From assembly GCA_947044405.1 (NCBI GenBank), contig CAMRHE010000330.1, positions 682,001-746,000 of the forward strand: a stretch of DNA of 64,000 nt, read 5' to 3'. Made by a program: the position numbers and the translations under genes. The notes below the pieces were generated by a model. That model was not told where the DNA came from and made no database searches. It saw nothing but the letters and a program-made list of their open reading frames with translations. Origin of the DNA: Leptodactylus fallax (lineage: Eukaryota; Chordata; Amphibia; Anura; Leptodactylidae). Shown piece after piece: positions 39,005 through 51,047 of the stretch. Position 1 is the first letter of the stretch, and each line of letters opens with the position of its first letter.

Positions 39005-39269
39005 GATTGTCTATGAATTTCAAGACTCAGGCAGGCTGGGGAAGGTGAAAAACAAAAATAAAAAGTCATACCCACCTGTCCCTGGTATTCCGGTGTCCGC
39101 TGCCGCTGTTCGGTTCAGCACATGAAGATCCTTTGGCAGCAGAAGTCCTGCACCGTATGTGACCGCAGCAGTCACAGGAAAAGAACCGGTGGCGTATGTG
39201 AAAGGTAAGCAAAGGTACGGCTTGCTGGACTGGACAGCAGAGGGGGGCACCGAAGAACTGGGGAAAGGT

Positions 39270-39301
<32 letters not shown>

Positions 39302-39355
39302 ACCTTCCCCAGTCTTCTTCCTGAGTCCTGAAATTCCTGGACAACCCCTTCAAGT
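39005..39355. mobile_element. Palindromic MITE with ~50-bp inverted ends
   Basis: The left part gaatttcaagactcagg..ggggaaggtgaaaa is mirrored on the right by ttttaccttcccc..cctgagtcctgaaattcc. The centre carries 'cacctgtccctgg'. Related half-copies occur at about 38,350 and 52,120. The right half contains about 24 consecutive T. It is non-coding. Confidence 0.7.
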
Positions 39356-39902
39356 AGCAACCATGAACCAGAGCAAAATGGAAAGTATGATATAAATAAA
39401 TAAATATATAAATAAAGAGTTTTTCTATTTTTTACAGCTTTGGCCGGTTTGTTGGAAAACCACTTTTATATTGTGTTCAATGTAATGCAGGGCTTGGTGA
39501 TAAATCCGAAAAATAAAATCTCATTTTTTTTAAAGTTGTTCTTTTAATCTTGATATTCTTTATAACCTTCCCCCCTAGAGCTAAAATAGCTACATAAAAC
39601 CATTAATTCCAAGGTGCTGTACATTTGTAAAGGGGTTTACACACATAGTAGGACAAGTACAACAACCACAAAAATAACTAGATGACTAACCTGTTTATCC
39701 CTTGCTCTGGATGGTCCTCCCATTCAACGTCAGATTGGGATGTCTAGAGCCGACCAGTGACGCAATAAGCTGGTGTGGCGTTCTGTTTAGGCACCCGGAC
39801 CCTGGAGGATGTTCCTAATTTATGACGAGGGGTGCACTTTATTATAAATTAGGTGCACACTCCAGCAGGTAGAAAAAAATTGTTCTCGATAAACCAGCTC
39901 TT

Positions 39903-40880
39903 ATATTTTCTATAGTACTCAGAGGTGTCACAGTATTTATTGACTGTGGCATTTGAGGGGTTAAATGCCTGAGATTGTTATATAAGCCATTAGAGCAGAT
40001 GCTATCACTGCAATATAATGGCACAGTGGTTGGCAAGAATAAAACTTTAACTCTCAGCAGGTCCTGAGGACTTGGGGTTGCTGGGGGTTGTAGTTCTCAG
40101 AGGGTCATGGAAGAGTAAGGGCCTGTTCAGACGGTGGAAAATGAAGAGGAAATGAGGCTGACTTCTACTTCAGATTCCTCTTCCTCCAGCCACCCAAAGT
40201 GGAAAGCCAAAGCAAAGCTTTACTTGCTTATCAGCCCTTTACTGGCTCCCACACAGTATAAAGCCCCCTTTACTGACTCCCACACAGTATAAAGCGTAAG
40301 AGTGTATTCACACAACCATGATGATTCTCAACCATTCCTAGTTGCATTGTAAAATATCAGCACTTCTATTACAGGCTGCATAGAGCAGCCTGCAATAGAA
40401 GGTAATGCCAGACAAGCCTGGGAGCCTTCAATAGGATCCTGGCTGTCATGGCAATGGATAACCGGCACTGGATCTCTTTTTGGTGCGTCGGTGATCCTCC
40501 CCAAAATGATGGCATCCATTTGTCCCTGCAAAAATGGCACCTCGGTCAGCTTTGGCTGAGACATCAGGGGCCTTAATGCAGGCACTAATCGAGGGGCATT
40601 AGCGAGGAGCATTAGCGCCGGGTCTTTGCTGTATAATACAGCAAAGACTTGGTGGCTACGGTTGGCCGCTCAGCTTCTGAGTGGCCGCCCTATTTAAATA
40701 CCCAACATCTTCTGTACTATTATGGCAGATATCAGGAAGGGGTTATTTAACCAGCCCTTACTGTATATTTTCTATAGTACTCAGAGGTTTCGCAGTCTGT
40801 ATTGACTGCGTCATGTGAGGGGTTAAGTGGCTGAGAATGTTGTCTCAGCCATTAAAAGAGACACTATCACTGCAACATCA
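39903..40880. repeat. Pair of ~115-bp direct repeats flanking ~750 bp
   Basis: The phrase 'tattttctatagtactcaga' followed by 'gaggggttaa' and 'agccatta..agacactatcactgcaa' is found at about 39,905-40,017 and again at about 40,765-40,880. The copies are clearly diverged. They may be two remnants of one element or decayed terminal repeats of an old insertion. Confidence 0.6.
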
Positions 40881-41686
40881 GATTCCTCTTCATTTTCTGG
40901 CCCTCTACCTTGTACACCAGAAATCTGCCCCAATGTTTCCATCCTGACAAAATTAGTGAGTTTGGGTAACTTTTCTCTAATATGGGACCTTTACACCCAG
41001 TGCTGTTTGCCTCAGGAGTGGCAAAAATTTGCTAAAAAAATTAAAGTGTATCTCCAGACATACTCTCCTCCCCAGACTGACACTATACTGCATATTGAGC
41101 AGTATAGTTACAAGGCAACTGTACAACTCCAACAAGTATCAGCACAGATCCCATGCTTGCAGGCATTGCACAGTTGCCTTGGCAACTTTACTGCGCAGCA
41201 TGCAGTTGTATCTCTCCACGTCTGTTGTCACATTGGGCAAGACAATAGGGGGGATATATTAAGACCGACGCATCATATGTTGGTGATAATATTTTGAGCA
41301 CTGGTGCCAGAATTATTAAGAGGCTCCAGCCTCCTAATAATTCTGTCGCACCGCAGGAGGTCCTGTGCATGAGAAATTAAATCTTTGACAGTCAGGCATT
41401 GGGGTAGATTTCAGGTGTGAGTTATAGTAAGTCAGAAGGGCCGAGGCATCCCTTTCCTGGCCCGCCTTGATCCCTGCCCTGCTTCGCTCTTTTCTTACAA
41501 AGTGGTGTCCGAGTCGGAAAATTGCAAAGTGGGGCATCTGTGGCACAAGTATTGGCCTTACACCAAAGATTTAGCACATCTTCGCCACTTTTTTGGTGTA
41601 GATTAAATAGTAAATTCCCCCACATATACTGTATCTTGAAGGATCTGTTCCACCCATTTTTCCAAAGACATCTGCACTCTCTTAAA

Positions 41687-42085
41687 GGGAGTCTGACAGT
41701 CCCAAAATGCCTCCTAAATCAATAATAGTGCCATGTAGTGGCCTTTCCTAGGAGCAGAGACAACCCTTCATGAACACAAACTGATAAAGCAATACAGACA
41801 GAATCAGTTTTTATGGATATGCAAATCAGTCTCAAGTGCATTGGGGCCGGGTCTGATTTACCAGATTTACCTATAGACTGCTGTGACAAAGGCAGAGACT
41901 GAAAATGTAAATCACAGTCAAAGGGACAACATTAGGCAGGAATTTTAGAGGACAGAGCACTTGTGGCTATCTGTAGGCAAATCAGGCGCTGCTTCCAATG
42001 CACTTTAGGCTGATTTGAATATCCATGTAAAGATGATTATCTTTGCATTACTTTATCAGCTTGTGGTCATAAAGGTGTATCTCTA
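41687..42085. mobile_element. Palindromic non-coding element
   Basis: 'tggatatgcaaatcagtctc' with 'aagtgcattgg' on the left is inverted on the right as 'caatgcactttaggctgatt' with 'tgaatatcca'. The outer arms also pair in part ('aaagggagtctgacag' and 'ataaaggtgtatctc' are weaker). It is a typical MITE-like fold-back repeat. Confidence 0.55.
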
Positions 42086-42966
42086 CGTCATGTACAGACC
42101 ATCCTAGTATATGACGTGGGTGCAAATGTCAGGGGTCAATTCACTCAATCTTGCACTCACCCTTCACTCAGGCTGCAAGTTGAGCATAAATCGCACCCCA
42201 ATACAGTCCACGCACACCAAATACATGCTGCCACCATTACTGAATTGGGGCTAAGCTTAGTAGGAACGTCACTCATATATGCACACATTCGCTAACAGAA
42301 GCAAACACACAAACAAGGTAATGGGTTCATAGAGAAAACACAAAATACCATTAAATTGAATGATTTAATATACAAGGGGTTCAGTACTGATATATATAAA
42401 GAAAACAAACAAGGTGACAAACAAGCAAAACATTTCTAAAAATAAAAAAGGAGAAAAACTTATGAATTAGAGTCCTTTTGTTTCCATGTAGCTTGGAGGA
42501 TCTCTCAGATGTGTTGGGCATGCCAAGCTTGTTTTCTGGCTTCCAAGGTGTGACAAAGTTCCAAAGCATTCACAGTTTGTTTTTTATTTTTTTAATAAAA
42601 TGTTTTATTTGTTCGGCAAATACATAGTGGTACATGTATGCTTAGAGATAGCAGAATAATGAATAATGTTAGAGTAAAGTATACAGCTTAGCACACTAAT
42701 TGTCCGTTCATGCATAGAGTCGTGCGAACCTTTTCTTTTCTGGGTTGAGAAGCGGTAGATACAGAGAGAAAATAAATACACAAGAATTTTATCTCTCCGG
42801 ACGTGAAATGTGTATATACATTTTCTATTTCTTGAAAAAAGATTGTCTATCTTTGGATCATTCAGTATCAATACTGTCCATTTATAGGAAATGTCACATC
42901 TGAGTGTTATGTTCTGCACTAGTTGGTACCCTCGGAAGCAGCCAATTCGACATTAAGCAGGGTGGA

Positions 42967-43043
42967 GATGGGGGAGATGTATGTCTTCCCTTAGCAAACT
43001 CTGGACAGCAGCTTGCTAAGAGAAGACATACATCTTCCCCATC
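42967..43043. ncRNA. 77-nt near-perfect hairpin, pre-miRNA-like or mini fold-back
   Basis: The arms 42,967-42,997 and 43,013-43,043 are 31 bases each and pair with only two irregularities: one G-U wobble and one C-A mismatch, as read on the plus strand. The loop is 15 bases. Size and geometry resemble a microRNA precursor, but the flanks do not extend the stem. Short transposon-derived hairpins look the same. No expression evidence is available from sequence. Confidence 0.35.
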
Positions 43044-45677
43044 CTTGGATTCCTTACCAGGATCATTTTTCCTGGGCCCCACAAGAAATATATTTTTGCT
43101 AGATATGCGGCAGCTGTCACGCCTTCATATTGAGATTCTAATTGCCTGAGAAAGGGCTCTCGCACTCCGATACGTTGCTCTCGGCTCTCAGGTCAGAGAC
43201 AGGCGCCATGTCTGGCTGATGATTCTTGAGCTGTTCATCTGTCTGGGGTTTGCCCTTGATGAGTTTTCCCATGTTGAGTAGGAAATGGTCCATCCACCAT
43301 TGTGCTAGAGAGGACGAGCTTTTCAGCAAGTTTGTTGCAGGTTTGTGGACTTTAAGTCCAAATTTGTGAGACCCCATACAGGAGCTCCTCCTCCTCTCCC
43401 TTTCCTCATTCTGGGAAAGCTGGGAAATGAAATTATTCCATCCACGCCTTGGAAAAATGAGTAACCTACAGATGGCTGAGGTCACTTTCCGGTTACTCCT
43501 CTCTTATGCCTGACTGCTTTCTGATGGGGGCCAAGAAGTTGTAAAGCAATAAACCTGCCTTGGCAGTATATCTGGTCTTGTGATTACAGAAACAGTTTCA
43601 CTCCTGACCCCCCCCCCCCCTGACATTACTTGTATACATACATACCAATGTAATATACTGATGACATGTGACATGCATAAACACTATATTCACTAATGAT
43701 GTATACATGAACAATATAATTTGGTAATGATACATACAGAAGTGGGGCTTCTTTCATCACACTCTACTTCTATTAAAGGTCCCTACATAGCACTATTATT
43801 GGTTTGTGAGGCATTTTAGAGCTGATAGACTCGCTTTAAGGATTAAAAACAAACAACTAATTGAAAGAATAATATACAGGATGTCAGGATCTGGGGTGCT
43901 GGGTGGGCTGACATGAACACAGACTCCAAGGTATTAATCCAAGTATTTAGTTTTATTCACTCAAAACACTCCTTGGTACATGCAACATAACAGAAACCGA
44001 AAAAAATAAATACCTGCCCGTCTGGGCTCTAACTGAACAGAAATAGGTTACCTCACCTAGAATAGGAAAAAGTTCAAACAGTCAGATTGTCTTCCAACAG
44101 TAGCCACTTTCTTTGTGGCTTTCCAGCCAAGCTCTGCCATAGTCTGCTCTCCTTATATCCCCTTAACGAGGAGATCCCAGTCAGCTGGGTTTCTTCCAGG
44201 AGTGTCCACACGGTGTGGACTGGAGGGGATGGGAATGGCAGGTCCCACTACCAACCTACCCGCCATTCCATAAAAAATCCAGCCCAGTGCACAGCACTTA
44301 AATAATGCTCAGCAAACATAGTTGTCTGCTGAGAGCAAACTTTCTGGATTTCCCTCATCTCGCCCATCTGAGCAACCTGGGTGAGATGTACATCCCTTTC
44401 AATATTTTTCCAGTCATCAGCTTACAAGGGTAAGAAGTATTATACAATGAATACAGTCTAAACAAGACAAATAAAATAGAAATAAAAACATTTCAAGTTG
44501 TAAGTTTTCCACATTCCAAAAAGAGCCTGCTGAATTGGCTTACTTTGTGTCTAAGACAAAGAAAATAGTTTGAGATTGTGATGCACTCCATATTGGTGTA
44601 TATATTGGTAAAGGGAAAAAAAACATATAAAAAGACCAAAAAAATTACACTGCGACAAATTTTTGATTCCTTTTAATCCAGTGGTAGCCTGGGCAAAGAA
44701 GCCAAATAGTTGAGGGGACCAGTAGTAGATAGGAGGACCCAGATCAGATGTGTATACAGCATATACAGCAGACAAATGTAAAACACTAGTCGAAACACAG
44801 ATTAAAAACACTTCTAATGGGGATTATTTTGGATTGGGGTAACTCAGGTTTTGCTATGGAGTCAATGGTAACTTGTTTCACATCTTAGTTATATCCCTTG
44901 TGTATTGCCCTCTTTTTCTAGAGGACCCCCATTGATCATTTTCACTGAAAATTTGTCTAGGTTACATTATATCTGTTTCTAGAAAAAAAATCTAAATATC
45001 ACATACCGAAATGTGGATTCTCTAAGCTGAATTCTGTTAGACTGGGGTGAGGAATCTATGCGATCTCTTAACCCCTGCAAGGATATGTGGACAGCAAACA
45101 GGTCCTCAGTCATAAACTGCCAAAAGTAGCGCTGATGCAGTAGTAATGTTGTCAGGAATGGATACCAGAGTTGTCACCAGATTGGTCAGGATGCAACAGG
45201 CCAGAGGATGAGACAGGAGTGTATTCAGACTCAGAGCCAAGGGTCAGAGACGCAAGTAGAACAACAGGTACCATATATAATATTCAAGGATCAAGGCAGA
45301 GGCCACATAAAGGAACAAGGCTGACACCAGGATCAAATAGTTATCAAATGAGGAATAGTAGCACAAGGACAGGGCAGGGTTGAACTAAAAGTTGGGCAGG
45401 ACAATGCTCCTCAGGCCTAACATAATTTCCAGATTCCGGTTTCCTTGGCAGGCTCAAACCACAATGGATCCAGACTAGCAAAGCTGTGGTCTGAACAAGC
45501 AGGGCCACATAGCAATGGTGGAGGAAACATTTGGTTGCCTTGCAGACATTTGCCAAAATGTGAAACTGGACTTGGGAGAGGTGAGTAACAAAAACTCCAG
45601 CAGGGGTTCGAAAGAATGAATGGTATATCTGCTTGTTATGCTGTGATATCTCCAAACTCCCTATAATGTTAGATATA
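43044..45677. other. Repeat-derived region without recognisable gene
   Basis: There is a 12-base C run near 43,609. The text at about 43,880-44,200 ('gtcaggatctggggtgctgg..ttttattcactc') and at 45,150-45,480 ('tcaaggatcaaggcagaggc') looks like fragments of dispersed elements. No conserved protein, RNA gene or splice-bounded exon could be supported. Confidence 0.5.
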
Positions 45678-46612
<935 letters not shown>

Positions 46613-46730
46613 TAACTTCAAGAATCTAGAAGGTTGATGGAGAAGTCATGTAGCCGGAGTTGTAATGGTAGCTATAGTGGTTGTCACACGCCATATAGCT
46701 AAGATATAGGTGAACAGTACTTGTATCAAT

Positions 46731-47182
46731 TAGAGATCAGTGAATCGAAGCTGACGAAGTGGAATTTGATCCGAATTTCAGGAAATATTCGATTTACATC
46801 GAATCCAGATTTCCTCACTCTTCGTGGTAACGAATCGCATATTTTTTTTAAAATGGCTGCTGCACATGTTAGGACATGGGCAAGAAACTCTGGGAACACG
46901 GGATCACCCACAATACCATGCTTGCAACCAATCAGCAGCCAGCCCTGTAATGTCACAGCTCCATAACCGATCAGGGGTTTTAACACCTTGGATGCCACGG
47001 TCATGTTTGACCGTGGCATCCAAGGGCTTCCGCCATTTTGCCACCCATCCCGGCTCTCTGCAGCCAGGAAATAGCTGTTTTTTTAACGCAATTCGCCGCG
47101 ATTTAATTCAGATTAAATAGAATCGTATCGGAAAATTCAGCAAAGTTGCTGAATGAATTTTTGAAAACTTCGCTCATCTCTA
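46731..47182. mobile_element. hAT-like MITE with 8-bp target duplication
   Basis: The element starts tagagatcagtgaa and ends ttcgctcatctcta, a near-perfect inverted pair. It is flanked on both sides by gtatcaat (46,723-46,730 and 47,183-47,190). An 8-bp duplication with TAGAG-type ends is characteristic of hAT transposons. The body is non-coding, 452 bp, and contains a perfect 18-bp stem with a 4-base loop (46,986-47,025). Confidence 0.88.
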
Positions 47183-47763
47183 GTATCAATTGATAGAAAA
47201 GGGCAAAGTAGGGATTTATAATCGCAAGTGAATTTTCAGTTGCTCCATATAGCACAAATTGATTCCAAACCAAATGGGTTCATTCCAGGTTTTATAACCC
47301 CTCACCTGCACTGGTTGTAATTATAGGGGCCACAGTGGTCACAACTGCTACCAGACCCAGAACCCAGGGAAGCCCGCAGGTCACCCTCAACACACTAGGG
47401 TTGAATAAACTTATTTAATCTCTTTTCTGATTTACTTTGAAAGCTGGCAGTCTGGACATTGTAAATGTATTATCCCTGCCCTCTGGACCACTGAAGTAAG
47501 AAGATTTATGATACACAGCCTTCCACTGTCAGGAAGGAGAAGGGTAACTATTTGATAGCAAAGATAACAGTTGGTCATATAGTCAAGGAGAGGTTTTTTG
47601 GAGGAGACTGTGGCACAAAAGGGGACATGATTACTATGTAGGTGGCATCGACAGGAAATGGTAATGAAGGGAATCTTGTGTGCACGGGTGTGCACAGTTG
47701 TGAACAAGTAGTGTTGGGCCCAGATAGTGGAGGAAAGGAAAATGCTGCAAAAAGATGTACAGA

Positions 47764-48419
47764 TGCATACCTCCCAACCATCCTGGATTCAGTGGGACAG
47801 TCCCAGATTCCGGGTCCTGTCCCGCTGTCCTGGTTGGCGGGAGGCATGTCCCGGCTTCAATTCATCTGCGTCTGGAGGAGTCCGTTCCCTGCTTCACCAT
47901 TCAGCCCCTGGAGCAGAGACAGCTGACAGAGCAGCAGGGGAGTGAGGAGAGGTGAGTATCAGTGTTTTTTATGTTAAACTGTAGGAGTAGCTGGAGGGGA
48001 CACTAAACTGGGAACAACTGAAGGAGGATATTAAACTGGGGGGGTAGATGGAGGGGGACATTAAACGGGGGCAGATGAAGAGGGTCTTTAAACTGGGGAG
48101 CAGATGGAGGGGGATATTAATCTGGGGGCAACTGGAGGGGGGCATTAATGTCCCCCTCCAGCTGCCCCCAGTTTAATATCCACCTCCAGCTGCCCCTAAC
48201 TTAATGTCACCGTCCAGCTGCCCCATAGTTTAATGTCCCCCTCCAGTTGCCCCCATTTTAATGTCCACCTCCAGCTGTCCCCAGTTTAATGTCCCCTTCT
48301 AGTTGCCCCCAGTTTATACTGGGGAACCAGGAGAGGGACTTTATACTGTGGGTGGAGCTAAATTTGCCACGGCACACATAGCATCCTCTTTCTTTCCTTT
48401 TAAAGTTGGGAGATATGCA
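47764..48419. mobile_element. Fold-back element enclosing an inverted minisatellite
   Basis: The ends tgcatacctcccaac (47,764-47,778) and gttgggagatatgca (48,405-48,419) are inverted with one mismatch. The left interior is the common 'ccatcctggattcagtggga' module. The right interior is dominated by a minisatellite that switches orientation. No protein is encoded; open frames here arise from low-complexity repeat. Confidence 0.8.
47973..48316. repeat. Minisatellite arranged as an inverted repeat
   Basis: About six ~29-bp units of the type 'ttaaactgggggcagatggagggggacat' run rightward to about 48,146. Then about six units of the reverse complement ('atgtccccctccagctgccc') run to about 48,316. 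The switch point is the palindrome ggcattaatgtcc at 48,141-48,153. The G-rich half has repeated runs of four or more G. Confidence 0.92.
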
Positions 48420-50739
48420 GATGGGATGCAGCTGACAGATGTCAGCAGATGTTTATGTCGGGGTTGTACATTTTCTATCTTCATCCCCTTCTGCAAGTGT
48501 TACAACACCTAAACAAGAAGAACAAGGTAATATAGGAGAAGCTGTTCATTCATCCTATATGTTTTATTTCACAATGCCGTGTTTAAGATCGTATACATTC
48601 TCTCCCTATTGCTCATCACCAACTCCCTTGTGAAGCAGCGAGGCAGTTCCCGGTACATATTACACCCAACAGCTCCTCCTCAACTCTTCTATTTTTTACA
48701 AGCTAAATTCTAAGTCATCTCGGGATTGTTGGTCACTTACATAACACTGGTTGGATTATTATTCAACATCTGTGGTCTAATAATTCTGAATGAATTGAAG
48801 CTTTTATATAGGAGATGTGAACTGATAAGACATAAATATTAAAAATACCTATGTAATATGGTATGCAATGGAACCTGCCATGATTTGTCCTCTTTATGGA
48901 TTCCCTATGAATCTGATAAAAGAAAAGTATGTCTCCATATACTTAATATAAGTGTGCGCATGAGCTCCTAAAGAGTACCCTTCAATTCTCCTGACCTGTA
49001 TCTAAGTCTAAATAATGCCATGCATAGGTTTCAAGGTTTAAAAATAATTCTGAAAGATACAGAACAAAACACGCTGACCACTACCTGAATGTCAGATATC
49101 TTTTGGCATCCATTGGGTCTATAGTGGTCTATGGACCCATTCAGTATATGTTTTTGGACTATCTCCAGGTGTACATGCTGAACGTGCACAGAAAATACAA
49201 TGTGAACCCAGTCTTAGATTGTTGGCTGTTCCTGCCTAAAGCTCTATTCATGGACAAAGCAGCCTTGTAAAAAGGGACTTTGTCACAGCGTTTTTTATTC
49301 AAGGGGCATCCATTTTAATGGATCTTTCATAGATTTGAGTCTATTGAGGGTTTCATGAAAACAGCTAGACATTGGACATCACCTGCTTTTTGGATGGTCT
49401 GTTAAAATGGACCATGAAAAACATGGTCATGTGAATAGCTCCATTCACATGTACTGAATTTAATCTAGCCTTTAAAAAAAAAATGGCCATCACACAGCCA
49501 AAACCATTGGTCATGTGAACAGGGCTTAAAGGGAATGTCAGGGTGATTTGGGACTCTAAACCATCCAAAACTCCTTATGGACTAAGGATTTAGTGCCCCA
49601 AATACCACTCTTTAAATGCCTGACATTCCCATGATAAAAATAAAATACACTGGCACAGTTCTTCAGTGAAGCCAGACGAGTATACCCTTTTCTTCAGTGT
49701 GCATGCGCCAGACAGTGTGCATGCGCCGGGAGTGTGAGATGGGTCTGATGTGACTATAAACGTTTGTTTTTTTAAATGTGGGCACGCATGGCATTGCTAC
49801 AGGTCTATATAGGACATTAAGGACCTGTGGGTGGTATAGTGTCCCATATGAACCTGACAGGTTCGCTGTAAGGCCTTATTCACATGTCTGCTATTCTTCC
49901 ACGAGAATGTCTTTTTTAGTTTTATATCCTTGATTTTCCTTCCATAAAAATATAGTAAAAAAAAAAAATAAACAGAATGAAGTCAATTTTGGCCCAACCC
50001 ACTAAACATGTCCATGAAAAACAGACCTCACATGGATGGCATACATGTACTGTCTGTGATTTTCATGGACCCATCGGGGTGAGATTTAACATGCCTAGTA
50101 CTCCAGTTTCCTAGTGTACAGGGATAGAAAAAGTTGCACATTTCTGCACAAAAATGTAATAATTTTTTTTACTTTTGTGCCGCCCTCGCCACTTTTGGGA
50201 TTGGGCAGTGGCACAGGCTCTGTCAGATTTATGATAATTTATGCCATTTATGATCCCAGAAATCTACACCAGCTTGTGCATTTTGCATTTCTACGCAAGC
50301 GCATAGCCAGCGGAGGGTGAGCCTAACTTATAAAAAGGGGAGCGCCTCCTCATAAATCTGTACCCTTGACTTGAATGAACATGTTCTGCCTGGAAAACGG
50401 ACAAAAGTAGTGCATGCTTTCGTCTTTTTCTGTAGAGTAACTATCTGAAAATAAAACTAACATCTCCATAGATATATAGAATTTCATGGGTCTGTGTGAT
50501 GTCCATGTTTTCCAAACAGAAATCACTCGTGTGAATAAGGCCTAAATCAAATTTGGCTGACTTTGATCTAACGGACGGCTTCTGATATAAGGCATTATCA
50601 TCTATACTTGTGAGTACAGTTACACCCAGAAAAATTACCCCTGAAATTCAGAACAGAGGGGATAGATCAAAGAGAACTCTACAATGATAGGTCCCAGTGA
50701 CCCTTTTTGGACAGATAAGAATCAGGTGACTAACTTCTC

Positions 50740-51047
50740 TTAGGCTGGGGGCCCCATGTGGCGTAAATGCCGTGATTTGGCCGCAGTGTTTTACAGTCCC
50801 TGCAAAGTGGAATGGATTCTAGCGAATCCCATCCACACATTGCAAAAAAATACCTGCAGCGGAGATGCTGCGATTTCCAAAACCGTCGGATTTTTGGAAA
50901 TCGCAGTATGTCAATTATACCTATGGAAACACTGGCAGTTTCTGTATAGATGTAACTGAAGCAGAAAGTCCGCAGAAGAAAACTCTATGGACTTTCTGTG
51001 AAAAGCGCTGCGGGTAAAAACGCAATCTACATGGGGCCTTAGCCTTA
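50740..51047. mobile_element. MITE with GGCCCCATGTGG ends, copy 3
   Basis: It runs from ttaggctgggggccccatgt to acatggggccttagcctta. It shares 'cgaatcccatccac', 'tgcgatttcc' and 'tgtcaattatacctatgg' with the copies at 20,108 and 22,422, in the opposite internal orientation to the 20,108 copy. Confidence 0.72.

Larger units (their letters stand above)
37991..42966. other. Gene-free repeat-rich region
   Basis: No host exon is recognised. The stretch contains 'catactcacctgtcc' elements at about 38,350-38,640 and 39,005-39,355 and the common 'gatgacctatcc' repeat at about 38,630-38,760. A direct repeat pair lies at 39.9 and 40.8 kb and a palindromic element at about 41,687-42,085. Open frames of up to 156 codons (for example near 40,830-41,300) show no conserved motif and look fortuitous. 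Confidence 0.6.

Noticed and set aside
40827..41297. 156-codon plus-strand frame
   Set aside because: It overlaps one of the diverged direct repeats, begins inside repeat sequence and has no recognisable motif.
43138..43485. 115-codon minus-strand frame near a 'cctgagaaagggctctcgca' phrase
   Set aside because: It has no family motif. The phrase resembles the ends of dispersed elements, but no termini or target duplication could be defined.
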